Positions 9,121 to 17,751 of a DNA stretch of 64,000 nucleotides are shown piece by piece. The notes beneath the pieces are model-generated. The model was not told where the DNA came from. It made no database searches and saw nothing but the letters and a program-made list of their open reading frames with translations. How positions within the stretch are numbered: position 1 is the first letter of the stretch; each line of letters starts with the position of its first letter. The DNA comes from UBA1351 sp964627665 (GTDB lineage Bacteria > Bacillota > Clostridia > Lachnospirales > Vallitaleaceae). Location of the stretch: NCBI GenBank assembly GCA_964627665.1, contig CAZVKG010000001.1:1-64000 (forward strand), read 5' to 3'. Both the position numbers and the translations under genes were made by a program.

Positions 9121-9768
9121 TTATTGCAATTCGCCTGTTCCATAGTATATGATCCACTCTGCAATATTTGTTGCATGATCTGCCATGCGCTCAAGATATT
9201 TATTAATCAAAATGTAGTTTGTTGAGTCTTGTATTAATTCTGAATCCTCTTGCATAATTTGGATAAGTTTATTCATCAATTTATTAAAGTAATCGTCAAT
9301 AACATCATCACGTTGAATAATTTCTTTCGCTAATTCAACATCTTTACGAATATATGCATCAATGGTGTCTGAAATCATTAAGCTAACTGCATCCGCCATT
9401 AAGGGTAAAAATTCTAGCTTTAAAAAAGGTTGCTTTTCGGTTAAGCGAACTACATATTCACTAATATCTTCACAGTGATCTGCTATACGTTCTAAATCGG
9501 TGACAATTTTTAGAATAGAAATAATATCTCGCAAGTCAGTGGCAATCGGTTGTTGTCTTGCAATTGTAATCAAACACTCTCGCTCAATCTTTCTTTCCAT
9601 TTCATCAATTAAATCGTCTTTTTTAATCACATGCATAGCAAGCTCTTTATTTCGCGTCTTTAGGGCTTCTATCATATCTTGAATCGATTCTTCAATAAAT
9701 GCACCCATTTTAATAATATCTTTATGTAATCGATTTAATTCTTTTTCAAATTCGTATCTAACTGGCAT
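9121..9768 (-). CDS. phoU: Phosphate signalling complex protein PhoU
   Basis: An all-helical 215-residue cytosolic protein made of two PhoU repeats. Each repeat shows the metal-contacting E/D pattern, for example DLERIADHCEDISE near residue 90 and YLERMADHATNIAEWI near the C-terminus. It links the Pst transporter to PhoR and damps the phosphate response when phosphate is plentiful. The start follows GGAGGAAAGACG. It lies between pstB (57 bp upstream) and the response regulator, an order found in many Clostridia. Confidence 0.95.
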   Translation of the reverse strand: MPVRYEFEKELNRLHKDIIKMGAFIEESIQDMIEALKTRNKELAMHVIKKDDLIDEMERKIERECLITIARQQPIATDLRDIISILKIVTDLERIADHCEDISEYVVRLTEKQPFLKLEFLPLMADAVSLMISDTIDAYIRKDVELAKEIIQRDDVIDDYFNKLMNKLIQIMQEDSELIQDSTNYILINKYLERMADHATNIAEWIIYYGTGELQ

Positions 9769-9825
9769 CGTCTTTCCTCCAAAACACTTATTATTTTACG
9801 CTAAGTAAACTTTAATTGCAATATA

Positions 9826-10587
9826 TCATCCAAAACGACCGGTAATATAATCTTCCGTCTTCTTGTTTTTCGGGTCTCTAAATATGACTTCTGTTTCATC
9901 AATCTCTAAAAGTTCACCTAGCAAAAAGAAAGCAGTTTTATCTGATATTCTTGCCGCCTGCTGCATATTATGTGTTACCATAACAATGGTATATTTTTCC
10001 TTTAATTCTGTTGCTAAGTCTTCAATTTTTAGTGTTGAAATCGGATCAAGTGCCGAAGTAGGTTCATCCATAAGTAAAACTTCCGGTTCAACTGCTAATG
10101 CTCTTGCGATGCATATTCTCTGTTGTTGACCACCTGAAACACCTAATGCACTTTTTTTAATTCGATCCTTAACTTCATCCCATATGGCTGCTTGTCGAAG
10201 ACTACGTTCAACAATATCATCAAGCTGAGATTTTTTCTTTATTCCATGCATTCTCGGTCCATAAGCAACATTATCATAGATGCTCATGGGAAATGGATTG
10301 GGCTTTTGGAAAACCATTCCAACACGCGAACGCAAACTAATGACATCAATATTTCCATAAATATCTTCATTATCTAATAACACTTTACCTTGAACCGTTA
10401 CGCCTTCAATTAAATCATTCATACGGTTTAATACGCGTAAAAATGTTGATTTTCCACAACCGGAGGGTCCGATAAATGCCGTTATTTCATTTGCCTTAAT
10501 CTCAAGATTCACTTTCTTGAGTGCTTGAAAATCACTGTAAAATAAGTCGAGATCTTCTACTTTGAACTTCGTTTGATTTGTCATCAT
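9826..10587 (-). CDS. pstB: Phosphate ABC transporter ATP-binding protein
   Basis: The ATPase of the high-affinity phosphate importer, 253 residues. Walker A is GPSGCGKST (40-48), the ABC signature is VSGGQQQR and Walker B is VLLMDEPTSALDP, with the H-loop in VMVTHNMQQA. The YGPRMHG segment is typical of PstB. The second Met codon is equally possible as start because AGAGGTG lies just before the pair. Unusually, no pstS, pstC or pstA precedes it: the upstream neighbour is deoD behind a terminator, so those parts must be encoded elsewhere. Expression is probably PhoP-activated (see the repeats upstream). Confidence 0.95.
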   Translation of the reverse strand: MMTNQTKFKVEDLDLFYSDFQALKKVNLEIKANEITAFIGPSGCGKSTFLRVLNRMNDLIEGVTVQGKVLLDNEDIYGNIDVISLRSRVGMVFQKPNPFPMSIYDNVAYGPRMHGIKKKSQLDDIVERSLRQAAIWDEVKDRIKKSALGVSGGQQQRICIARALAVEPEVLLMDEPTSALDPISTLKIEDLATELKEKYTIVMVTHNMQQAARISDKTAFFLLGELLEIDETEVIFRDPKNKKTEDYITGRFG

Positions 10588-10617
10588 TGCACCTCTTAAT
10601 CGTATTTGTCTATTAAA

Positions 10618-10671
10618 ACTATATCATTTTTCGGTAAATTTCATATACACCCAATGTTAAATTTATGTAAA
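10618..10671 (-). promoter_or_regulatory. PhoP-box direct repeats and promoter before pstB
   Basis: On the minus strand TTTACA (10666-10671) and TTAACA (10655-10660) repeat with an 11-bp period, the spacing of Bacillus PhoP boxes TT(A/C/T)ACA. Downstream is a TATAGT -10 (10618-10623) whose -35 position (TATGAA) is poor. This is the expected layout of an activator-dependent Pho promoter. Confidence 0.75.
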
Positions 10672-10673
10672 GT

Positions 10674-10714
10674 AAAAGACTGCATCACAAGTTTATCTGT
10701 GATACAGTCTTTTT
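10674..10714 (-). terminator. Terminator after deoD
   Basis: A stem of about 16 bp (10674-10689 with 10698-10714) follows the deoD stop by 10 nt and isolates the guaB-deoD unit from pstB. The T run is strong on the plus strand and weaker (CTTTTACTTT) on the minus strand. Confidence 0.8.
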
Positions 10715-10723
10715 TCATAAAAT

Positions 10724-11440
10724 TTACTTTGCCATTTCTAAAGCAATTTCCATCATTTTTGTAAATGCATTTTGTCGCTCTTCACTTGTTGTCGCTTCTC
10801 CTTTAACCAAAGAATCTGAAACAGTAAGTAAACAAGCGGCTTTTTTTCCAAGTACTTTGGCATTTGCAAACAGTGCAAAAGATTCCATTTCAACTGCCAT
10901 ACATCCTTCTTCATCACGAATTTTTTCAAATTCCGCGAAATTTTCACGATAAAATACATCTGAAGAATGAATACGTACACGAGTTAGTGGAATGTCTAAC
11001 TCCGCCGCAAAGGTCGCTAATTGATTATTTAAGTCTTTGTCTGCTTCAATTGTTGACTCTTTGTAACCACTTTGCACCTTCGCATAGGTTGATTCTGACC
11101 ATGCATCTTGTACTAATAATACATCATATAGATTTAATTTATCCGAATATGCTCCACATGAACCAATTCGAATAATATTCTCGACATCATAAAAACTATA
11201 TAACTCATAGGAATAAATTCCAATACTTGGCATACCCATTCCTGATCCAAACACAGAAATACGACGTCCTTTATATGTTCCGGTGTATGCTAATGCATTT
11301 CGAACGCTATTCACCTGAACGACATCTTCTAAAAAAGTTTCTGCAATGAATTTTGCGCGTAATGGATCTCCGGGCATTAATACTGTTTTTGCGAAGTCAT
11401 CTTTGTTCGTTACTTCAATATGTGGTGTTGGTATTCCCAT
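10724..11440 (-). CDS. deoD: Purine-nucleoside phosphorylase, DeoD type
   Basis: Phosphorolysis of purine (deoxy)nucleosides to free base and (deoxy)ribose 1-phosphate, a cytosolic salvage enzyme. Its 238 residues match hexameric bacterial DeoD. Visible motifs are the N-terminal MPGDPLRAKFIAE phosphate-binding segment, GSGMGMPSIGIYS, RIGSCGAY, the MEMESFALF-like AVEMESFALF ribose site, and TVSDSL with the catalytic Asp. It starts after GGAGAGTACG, 22 nt behind the guaB stop, so guaB-deoD form one purine salvage/GMP unit. Confidence 0.96.
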   Translation of the reverse strand: MGIPTPHIEVTNKDDFAKTVLMPGDPLRAKFIAETFLEDVVQVNSVRNALAYTGTYKGRRISVFGSGMGMPSIGIYSYELYSFYDVENIIRIGSCGAYSDKLNLYDVLLVQDAWSESTYAKVQSGYKESTIEADKDLNNQLATFAAELDIPLTRVRIHSSDVFYRENFAEFEKIRDEEGCMAVEMESFALFANAKVLGKKAACLLTVSDSLVKGEATTSEERQNAFTKMMEIALEMAK

Positions 11441-11462
11441 CGTACTCTCCTTTTCTATTATC

Positions 11463-12923
11463 TTATTGTCCGACTGAATAATTCGGCGCTTCTTTTGTTA
11501 TTTGAATGTCATGAGGATGGCTTTCTTTTAGGGAAGCCGCAGTAATCTTGACAAACTGTCCTCGTGTTCTTAACTCTTCAATGGTTTGTGTTCCTGCATA
11601 GCCCATTCCTGAACGTAATCCACCAATCATTTGATAGATGGTATCTTCAACAAGGCCTTTATAAGGAACACGACCCTCCACGCCCTCCGGAACTAGCTTT
11701 TTCGCATCTTCTTGGAAATATCGATCTTTACTTCCTTTTTCCATGGCCGCTAATGAACCCATACCACGATATACTTTATACTTACGTCCTTGATATAACT
11801 CAGTCTCACCAGGTGACTCTTCACATCCTGCAAAGAGACTTCCCATCATACAAATATATCCACCCGCTGCAATCGCTTTAACAACATCACCGGAATATTT
11901 AATACCACCATCGGCAATGATCGGCACATCATATTGGGCAGCGGCTTCAGCACAATCATTAATCGCCGTAATTTGAGGCACACCTACTCCTGCCACAACT
12001 CGTGTTGTACAAATTGATCCTGGACCGATACCAACTTTGACAGCATCTGCTCCGGCTTCAATAAGGGCTTTGGTTGCCGAACCGGTAGCTACATTTCCTG
12101 CTACTACTTGAAGATCCGGGTACTTTGTTTTTACTTTTCTTACCGCTTCTAAAACCCCCTCTGAATGTCCATGTGCCGTATCAAGCACAATAGCATCTAC
12201 GCGGGCATTATTCAATGCTTCTACACGATCCATCATGTTGCCGGTGATTCCTACTGCAGCTGCCACACGAAGACGTCCTTGGTCATCTTTTGCTGACTCC
12301 GGGTAAAGAATTGCTTTTTCAATATCTTTTATTGTGATCAGTCCGGAAAGATTCCCTTGTTCATCAACAATCGGTAATTTTTCAATACGGTACTTAGCCA
12401 GAATTTCCTTAGCGGTTTCTAAATTCGTACCGATTGGAGCGGTTATAAGGTTTTTACTCGTCATAACTTCTTCAATTTTTTTGTTGAAATCTGTTTCAAA
12501 ACGTAAATCTCGATTGGTCAAAATACCTACAAGCTTCTTAGAACCCTCTTCAACAATAGGCACACCGGAAATTCGGAATTTTGCCATCAATTCATTAGCT
12601 TCATAAACATAATGACTTGGGTTTAAATAGAAAGGATCAATAATAACGCCATTTTCTGAGCGTTTTACCTTGTCAACTTCTACAGCTTGTTCTTCAATGG
12701 ACATATTCTTATGAATGACGCCTATTCCACCTTGTCTGGCCATCGCAATAGCCATTCTCGCCTCAGTTACTGTATCCATGCCTGCACTTACTAATGGAAT
12801 GTTTAATTTGATTTTTTTAGTAAACCATGTCGAAATATCGACATCTTTAGGTAAAACTTTTGAATGTGCAGGAATTAATAAAACATCATCGAAGGTAATG
12901 CCTTCTTTTACAATTTTGTTCAT
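11463..12923 (-). CDS. guaB: IMP dehydrogenase
   Basis: Oxidises IMP to XMP with NAD+, the rate-limiting step to guanine nucleotides. The 486-residue protein has the TIM barrel interrupted by two CBS domains (about residues 95-215), the catalytic loop GPGSICTTRVV with nucleophile Cys, the ADGGIKYSGD phosphate site and the mobile-flap region YRGMGSLAAM followed by EGRVPYKG. The start is the ATG at 12923 after AGAGAGGATTCCC; a longer reading frame to 12953 has no ribosome site. It precedes deoD. No guanine riboswitch fits in the short upstream gap. Confidence 0.96.
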   Translation of the reverse strand: MNKIVKEGITFDDVLLIPAHSKVLPKDVDISTWFTKKIKLNIPLVSAGMDTVTEARMAIAMARQGGIGVIHKNMSIEEQAVEVDKVKRSENGVIIDPFYLNPSHYVYEANELMAKFRISGVPIVEEGSKKLVGILTNRDLRFETDFNKKIEEVMTSKNLITAPIGTNLETAKEILAKYRIEKLPIVDEQGNLSGLITIKDIEKAILYPESAKDDQGRLRVAAAVGITGNMMDRVEALNNARVDAIVLDTAHGHSEGVLEAVRKVKTKYPDLQVVAGNVATGSATKALIEAGADAVKVGIGPGSICTTRVVAGVGVPQITAINDCAEAAAQYDVPIIADGGIKYSGDVVKAIAAGGYICMMGSLFAGCEESPGETELYQGRKYKVYRGMGSLAAMEKGSKDRYFQEDAKKLVPEGVEGRVPYKGLVEDTIYQMIGGLRSGMGYAGTQTIEELRTRGQFVKITAASLKESHPHDIQITKEAPNYSVGQ

Positions 12924-12979
12924 GGGAATCCTCTCTTTCAAAGCTGAAAACATAATTTACTTTTAAGTTATATGAGAGT

Positions 12980-14062
12980 TTAGCAAAAATCATCCGGCTT
13001 GTCAATATCAATCTCATCATCAATCATGACAGATAAATCTTTTGACAAATCCACCTCTGCGAGGATTGTCTGAATATCATTCGGATCGACAACGCGTATT
13101 ATAGGTCGTGTCGGCATATTTTCATTTAGCTTTGCAACAACTCCTACACGTCCGTCACTAAGTCGAACGCCTAATCCTATGGGATATGGAGATACTGAGC
13201 TTCTAAAAATACGTACGATATCCGGGTCAAACCAAGTATATGCTCTTGATACAATTAATTCAATGATTTCATAATGTTTCATTGGTTCTGTTATTGAATT
13301 ATTATATACCAAATTATCATATTCATTTGCAATTGCGACAATTCTTGAAAACTCGTGAATATTCTCATTTTTCTTGCCTAGTGGAAATCCGGTTCCATCA
13401 AACATCTCGTGGTGTGTTAAGGCTACATTGGCTGCTAAAAGTGAACTTCCGGGTATGGCCTTTATTAATTCATATCCGAAGCGAACATGTTCGCGATATG
13501 TAACTAAGTCTTGTTCATTATAGTTCTCTCTATATCTTGTTACATCAACATCTTCAATTTTTGTTTTTCCTAAGTCGTGTAAGAGTGCACCTAAAGCTAA
13601 ATGTTTTAATTGGGTATTATTATACCCTTTTTTCTTAGCAATAAATAAAGCAATTATACATACGTTAATTGAATGCATATGCAAATATTCACTGCTATTA
13701 CGAATTTCTTGCAGACTAATCATAACGTGTGGATTAGCTAAGACCTCTGTAATAATGACTTCAACATTTTTAACAATAATTTCATTCACCGAAAAATGTC
13801 CGTCCTTTATCATGTTAATACTTTCTTTTAAAACACGTTTTGTTTCTACTTTAGTTTTATCCGAAACCAGTTCATCAATCTCAATATCTTGTGAGATTAC
13901 ATCTTTTATGTATATATATGCCAAGTCAAGTTGTTTAATCTTTTCAATGTAGTTTTGTGTCAGATTCGTCCCGTCCCTCAATAAAATCACGCCATTATTA
14001 GCATAGATTGGTTTTGCCAATTCCATGCCTGCTTTTAATCTAGTAACATTTATTCTTCTCAT
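12980..14062 (-). CDS. HD-GYP domain protein (probable c-di-GMP phosphodiesterase)
   Basis: A 360-residue cytosolic protein. After an N-terminal region resembling DUF3391-like leaders (residues 1-80), the HD-GYP domain shows HMHSINV, LLHDLGKTKI, HVRFGYELI and HHEMFDGTGFP. GYP is changed to GFP, and the usual ADxYDAL segment reads ANEYDNL, so the last metal-binding Asp of that motif is altered. A C-terminal tail (about 290-360) with SDGRVGVVAKLN is also common in Clostridial members. HD-GYP enzymes hydrolyse cyclic di-GMP, but the substitutions make activity less certain. It lies upstream of guaB on the same strand, a gap of about 55 bp. Confidence 0.85.
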   Translation of the reverse strand: MRRINVTRLKAGMELAKPIYANNGVILLRDGTNLTQNYIEKIKQLDLAYIYIKDVISQDIEIDELVSDKTKVETKRVLKESINMIKDGHFSVNEIIVKNVEVIITEVLANPHVMISLQEIRNSSEYLHMHSINVCIIALFIAKKKGYNNTQLKHLALGALLHDLGKTKIEDVDVTRYRENYNEQDLVTYREHVRFGYELIKAIPGSSLLAANVALTHHEMFDGTGFPLGKKNENIHEFSRIVAIANEYDNLVYNNSITEPMKHYEIIELIVSRAYTWFDPDIVRIFRSSVSPYPIGLGVRLSDGRVGVVAKLNENMPTRPIIRVVDPNDIQTILAEVDLSKDLSVMIDDEIDIDKPDDFC

Positions 14063-14084
14063 ACGAATCTTCCTCTAAAACAAT

Positions 14085-14603
14085 TTATTTTTTTACTTTA
14101 CGAGGTATGTACATCTTAATCCCATCGATCAAAGTGTCGTTAGGCTCCATTAATAGCTTTGTTCTCTTACCGTCATGGTCAAGTATTCCTGCGTATAGAT
14201 TATCATTTTCAAGTCCTGAACTAAAATCTAATGTCTTTTCCACATTGCTTGTTTCCTGTTTGTAATCCGGATGTTTTGCATTTACAAATACATGAAATGA
14301 TCGTACATCAATTGAAATTGCTCGCTTACGTTTGCTCTTGTTAAATATTCGATCAACGTCCAATTCACCGTTAGTAAAAATATACTCATATTCAATATTC
14401 AGACGTCGAATTAAAAATACGGCTAACCATCCTATAACAACAACTAAAGGTAATAATAACCCCATGCCTGTAATAAATGGAACCATAGATGCAATAAGAA
14501 TGAGGAGAATTGCGCCTACAATGATTCCTGCTTTTTTCATCATATCTTTTCCGTTGTTTTCCCTTTTTACCAGTTGTTCCTTAAACACGTCATTATAAGC
14601 CAT
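14085..14603 (-). CDS. Conserved membrane protein of unknown function
   Basis: A 172-residue protein. A charged N-terminus (YNDVFKEQLVKRE) is followed by two adjacent membrane spans (about 24-45 and 47-65) and a C-terminal cytosolic domain of about 100 residues rich in charged residues and beta-type segments. The architecture resembles small Clostridial two-span families that I would place near DUF6106, without certainty. The start is ATG at 14603 behind AGGAGGAAAATA. It is 23 bp upstream of the HD-GYP gene and probably cotranscribed with it. No function can be assigned. Confidence 0.7.
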   Translation of the reverse strand: MAYNDVFKEQLVKRENNGKDMMKKAGIIVGAILLILIASMVPFITGMGLLLPLVVVIGWLAVFLIRRLNIEYEYIFTNGELDVDRIFNKSKRKRAISIDVRSFHVFVNAKHPDYKQETSNVEKTLDFSSGLENDNLYAGILDHDGKRTKLLMEPNDTLIDGIKMYIPRKVKK

Positions 14604-14673
14604 TATTTTCCTCCTAGAGATATATTGCAAAACGATACTTCTATTATAACGAATTTTATGCTCATAAACAAGT

Positions 14674-14708
14674 AAAAAGAAGTTGTTGTAGACAACAACT
14701 TCTTTTTT
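14674..14708 (-). terminator. Terminator of groES-groEL
   Basis: A perfect stem of about 13 bp with a short loop begins about 16 nt after the groEL stop. The minus strand continues with TTTTT. The flanking A/T runs make it usable on both strands. Confidence 0.88.
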
Positions 14709-14723
14709 ATAGATAAATCTGAC

Positions 14724-16358
14724 TTACATCATACCCATTCCAGGGGCTCCGCCCATACCTGCAGCACCCATTCCCGGATTTTCTTCCGGTATATCAGCTA
14801 CAACAGATTCTGTAGTAAGTAGTGTTGAAGCAACTGAATTTGCATTTTGTAGCGCACTACGTGTTACTTTTGATGGGTCGATAATACCGACTTCAACCAT
14901 ATCCACGTATTTTTCTGTCAGTGCATCAAATCCAATACCATTTTCGGATTCTTTCACTTTATTAACAATCACCGAACCTTCTAGTCCTGCATTTGTTACG
15001 ATTTGACGTAATGGAGATTCGAGTGCTTTTAAAATCAACTTAGCACCTGTTCGTTCATCACCTTCAAGTGTTTCAATCAATTGTTCCACTTCTTTTGACG
15101 CATGAACATAGGCCGTACCACCACCGGCAATGATACCTTCTTCAACCGCCGCACGTGTAGCTGCTAAGGCATCTTCCATACGAAGTTTTTTCTCTTTCAT
15201 TTCTGTTTCTGTTGCTGCACCGACTTTTATAACTGCAACACCGCCGGCTAATTTTGCTAAACGTTCTTGTAATTTTTCTTGATCAAATTCAGATGTTGTT
15301 TCTTCAATCTGCGCTTTGATTTGAGCAATACGGGCATGAATATCATCTTTATTACCTGCACCATCAACAATCACAGTGTTCTCTTTTTGCACTTTAACCG
15401 TTTTTGCACGACCCAGTTGTTCCATTGTGGTTTCTTTTAGGTCTAAACCAAGTTCTTCTGAAATAACGGTTCCACCAGTTAAAGTGGCAATATCTTGTAA
15501 CATGGCTTTACGTCGGTCACCAAAACCTGGCGCTTTTACCGCAACACAGTTAAATGTTCCACGTAGTTTATTTACGATAAGTGTTGTTAATGCCTCGCCT
15601 TCAACATCTTCAGCAATAATCAATAGTTTTTCACCGGACTGAACGATTTGTTCAAGAATTGGTAAAATCTCTTGTATATTTGTAATCTTTTTATCTGTGA
15701 TTAAAATATATGGGTTTTCTAAGTTTGCTTCCATTTTTTCCATGTCTGTTGACATATATGCGGATAAATATCCACGATCAAACTGCATACCTTCAACCAC
15801 TTCAAGTTCTGTCATCATTGTTTTTGATTCTTCAATGGTAATAACACCATCTGTCGACGCTTTTTCCATCGCTTCTGCAATTAATTGCCCAACTTCATCA
15901 TCACCTGCTGAAATTGCAGCAACTTTGGCGATTTGATCTTTTCCATTTAAGGTTTGGCTCATTGCTTTAATAGCATCCACTGTAACCGCTGTTGCTTTTT
16001 GCATACCACGTCGTAAAATAATCGGATTGGCTCCTGCTGCAACATTTTTCATACCTTCTTGAATCATCGCTTGGGCTAGAACCGTTGCTGTTGTTGTACC
16101 ATCACCGGCTACATCATTTGTCTTAGTAGCAACTTCTTTAACTAATTGTGCACCCATATTTTCAAATGGATCTTCTAACTCAATATCTTTTGCTATAGTA
16201 ACACCATCGTTGGTAATTAATGGTGAACCGAATTTTTTATCAAGGACAACGTTACGTCCTTTAGGTCCTAATGTAACTCTTACCGTATCTGCTAACTGAT
16301 CAACACCTTTTTCAAGTGCGTTTCTTGCTTCAGCACCAAATAAAATTTGCTTTGCCAT
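14724..16358 (-). CDS. groL: Chaperonin GroEL (60 kDa)
   Basis: The 544-residue Hsp60 subunit that forms the folding ring with GroES. It has TLGPKGRNVVLD and DGTTTATVLAQ nucleotide-binding segments, the apical-domain GYLSAYM region, and the Gly-Met-rich tail (GMGAAGMGG...) typical of group I chaperonins. The start is ATG after GGAGGTAGAGAATT, 46 bp downstream of groES. Expression is controlled with groES by the CIRCE element at 16733-16759. Confidence 0.98.
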   Translation of the reverse strand: MAKQILFGAEARNALEKGVDQLADTVRVTLGPKGRNVVLDKKFGSPLITNDGVTIAKDIELEDPFENMGAQLVKEVATKTNDVAGDGTTTATVLAQAMIQEGMKNVAAGANPIILRRGMQKATAVTVDAIKAMSQTLNGKDQIAKVAAISAGDDEVGQLIAEAMEKASTDGVITIEESKTMMTELEVVEGMQFDRGYLSAYMSTDMEKMEANLENPYILITDKKITNIQEILPILEQIVQSGEKLLIIAEDVEGEALTTLIVNKLRGTFNCVAVKAPGFGDRRKAMLQDIATLTGGTVISEELGLDLKETTMEQLGRAKTVKVQKENTVIVDGAGNKDDIHARIAQIKAQIEETTSEFDQEKLQERLAKLAGGVAVIKVGAATETEMKEKKLRMEDALAATRAAVEEGIIAGGGTAYVHASKEVEQLIETLEGDERTGAKLILKALESPLRQIVTNAGLEGSVIVNKVKESENGIGFDALTEKYVDMVEVGIIDPSKVTRSALQNANSVASTLLTTESVVADIPEENPGMGAAGMGGAPGMGMM

Positions 16359-16404
16359 AATTCTCTACCTCCATATATTGATAATGAATGTTTATTCTTT
16401 TTAA

Positions 16405-16689
16405 CTATTCTACAACGGCTAATATATCATTTTGTCGAACGATAATATAATCTTCACCTTGAAGTTTGACTTCTGTTCCTGCATACTTTGAATAGATAAT
16501 CTTATCTCCGACTTTTACTTGCATTTGAACTTCTTTTCCGTCAACGATTCCGCCCGGACCTACGGATACAACCTCAGCTTCTTGAGGTTTTTCTTTTGCT
16601 GCACCAGGTAATACAATTCCTGATTTTGTTGTTTCTTCTGCCTCTAATTGCTTAATGACCACTCTGTCTCCTAATGGCACCAATTTCAT
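16405..16689 (-). CDS. groS: Co-chaperonin GroES (10 kDa)
   Basis: The 94-residue heptameric lid of GroEL. It begins MKLVPLGDRVVIKQLEAEE, contains the mobile loop (KSGIVLPGAAKEKPQEAEV), the roof-loop region and the C-terminal YIIVRQNDILAV. The start lies behind AAGGAGGTTTAATT. It is the first gene of groES-groEL, with CIRCE and a vegetative promoter immediately upstream. Confidence 0.98.
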   Translation of the reverse strand: MKLVPLGDRVVIKQLEAEETTKSGIVLPGAAKEKPQEAEVVSVGPGGIVDGKEVQMQVKVGDKIIYSKYAGTEVKLQGEDYIIVRQNDILAVVE

Positions 16690-16732
16690 AATTAAACCTC
16701 CTTAAAATTATTACTCATATTTTTTTCTTTTG

Positions 16733-16759
16733 TTAGCACTCATTAAGTTTGAGTGCTAA
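16733..16759. promoter_or_regulatory. CIRCE operator (HrcA binding site)
   Basis: A perfect match to the consensus: TTAGCACTC, nine spacer bases, GAGTGCTAA. It lies between the groES promoter and start codon, where the HrcA repressor blocks transcription at normal temperature. Confidence 0.97.
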
Positions 16760-16768
16760 TCTAACTAT

Positions 16769-16797
16769 ATAATATATGATTCTTTTTTATTTTGCAA
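16769..16797 (-). promoter_or_regulatory. groES promoter
   Basis: On the minus strand TTGCAA (16792-16797) and TATTAT (16769-16774) have a 17-bp spacer, directly upstream of CIRCE. An alternative -35 (TTGACT) lies a few bases further out. No SigB-type promoter was seen. Confidence 0.65.
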
Positions 16798-16813
16798 GTC
16801 AATTTTTACATTT

Positions 16814-17671
16814 TTATAGATTTTTTATGATTTGTCGGCCATACTCAAAAATGTATTGCTGGGCAATGCCTGCATACTTTCCAAACATATTTTTTCCATA
16901 GTTTTGAATATCTATATCTTTTGACTTTACACCTAAGTCATCATAGAGATAAATCATTGTTTTTCGCATCCAAACATCGACAGGAAATGCTTCTAAATCT
17001 CCTAGACCAAAGAGCATAACACAAGAGGCCACCTTGTCACCTACACCTTTTATTTGCTTAAGCATACACAATGCATCCTCACTACTTAACGTGCGGGCAT
17101 TTGACAATTGAACGGCGTCACAATTCACTAAGCGAATAGCATCTTCAAGGTATGGCGCTCGATAACCAAACTTCATGTCTCGAAATTCTTCTTCCTTTAC
17201 ATTATTCAATGCCTGACTTGTTGGAAATGAATAGATACGAATTGATTCAACGTCTCCTAGATATTGACCATATTTAGTAGATAGTTCATTGACGAGTTTT
17301 CGAATCTGAGGAATTGCTTTGGACTGAGATATAATAAATGTAATAAGCATCTCAAAAGGGTCTTGTCGTAATATCCTGAGTCCCATTTGCTCCTTTATAA
17401 CGCCTTCGAATCTAGAATCTGCATGAATAATACTTTGATTAATAGCTTGATAATCAAGATCCAAGCCAAAATAAGGATACCATATTGATTGGAATTCTTC
17501 CGGTTCACATTCAAATTGATAACCTCCACCTATCTTAGACACTACAACATAGTGTTCTTGATAGATTAATACAAAGGCATCTTCAGATATTATCTCATAT
17601 CGAAACACTTGACCACTATGAAGAATTTTCAGTATATCCAAATCATTATCTTCAATTTTTAACACATACAT
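16814..17671 (-). CDS. 8-oxoguanine DNA glycosylase (OGG1-type, HhH-GPD)
   Basis: A 285-residue base-excision repair enzyme. An N-terminal TBP-like domain (1-110) precedes the helical HhH-GPD domain with IIKEQMGLRILRQDPFEMLITFIISQ (split at the family's conserved Q-rich helix), the hairpin KQIKGVGDKVASC carrying the candidate catalytic Lys, and the Asp-containing loop FPVDVWMRK. These match human OGG1 Lys249 and Asp268. It lacks the FeS cluster of EndoIII/MutY. It removes 8-oxoG and may nick the strand. The gene is divergent from the DUF6062-like gene and starts after AAGGAGTAAAAA. Confidence 0.9.
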   Translation of the reverse strand: MYVLKIEDNDLDILKILHSGQVFRYEIISEDAFVLIYQEHYVVVSKIGGGYQFECEPEEFQSIWYPYFGLDLDYQAINQSIIHADSRFEGVIKEQMGLRILRQDPFEMLITFIISQSKAIPQIRKLVNELSTKYGQYLGDVESIRIYSFPTSQALNNVKEEEFRDMKFGYRAPYLEDAIRLVNCDAVQLSNARTLSSEDALCMLKQIKGVGDKVASCVMLFGLGDLEAFPVDVWMRKTMIYLYDDLGVKSKDIDIQNYGKNMFGKYAGIAQQYIFEYGRQIIKNL

Positions 17672-17684
17672 TTTTTACTCCTTA

Positions 17685-17693
17685 TGTTATAAT
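17685..17693 (+). promoter_or_regulatory. Extended -10 promoter of the DUF6062-like gene
   Basis: TGT-TATAAT (17685-17693) is an extended -10 on the plus strand about 58 bp before the start codon. No good -35 is present, as often seen with TGn promoters. Confidence 0.5.
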
Positions 17694-17751
17694 ACTAGTG
17701 TCGCATGATAATCATAACATACAATAGACCTAAAACATAGAAGGAGTTCTT

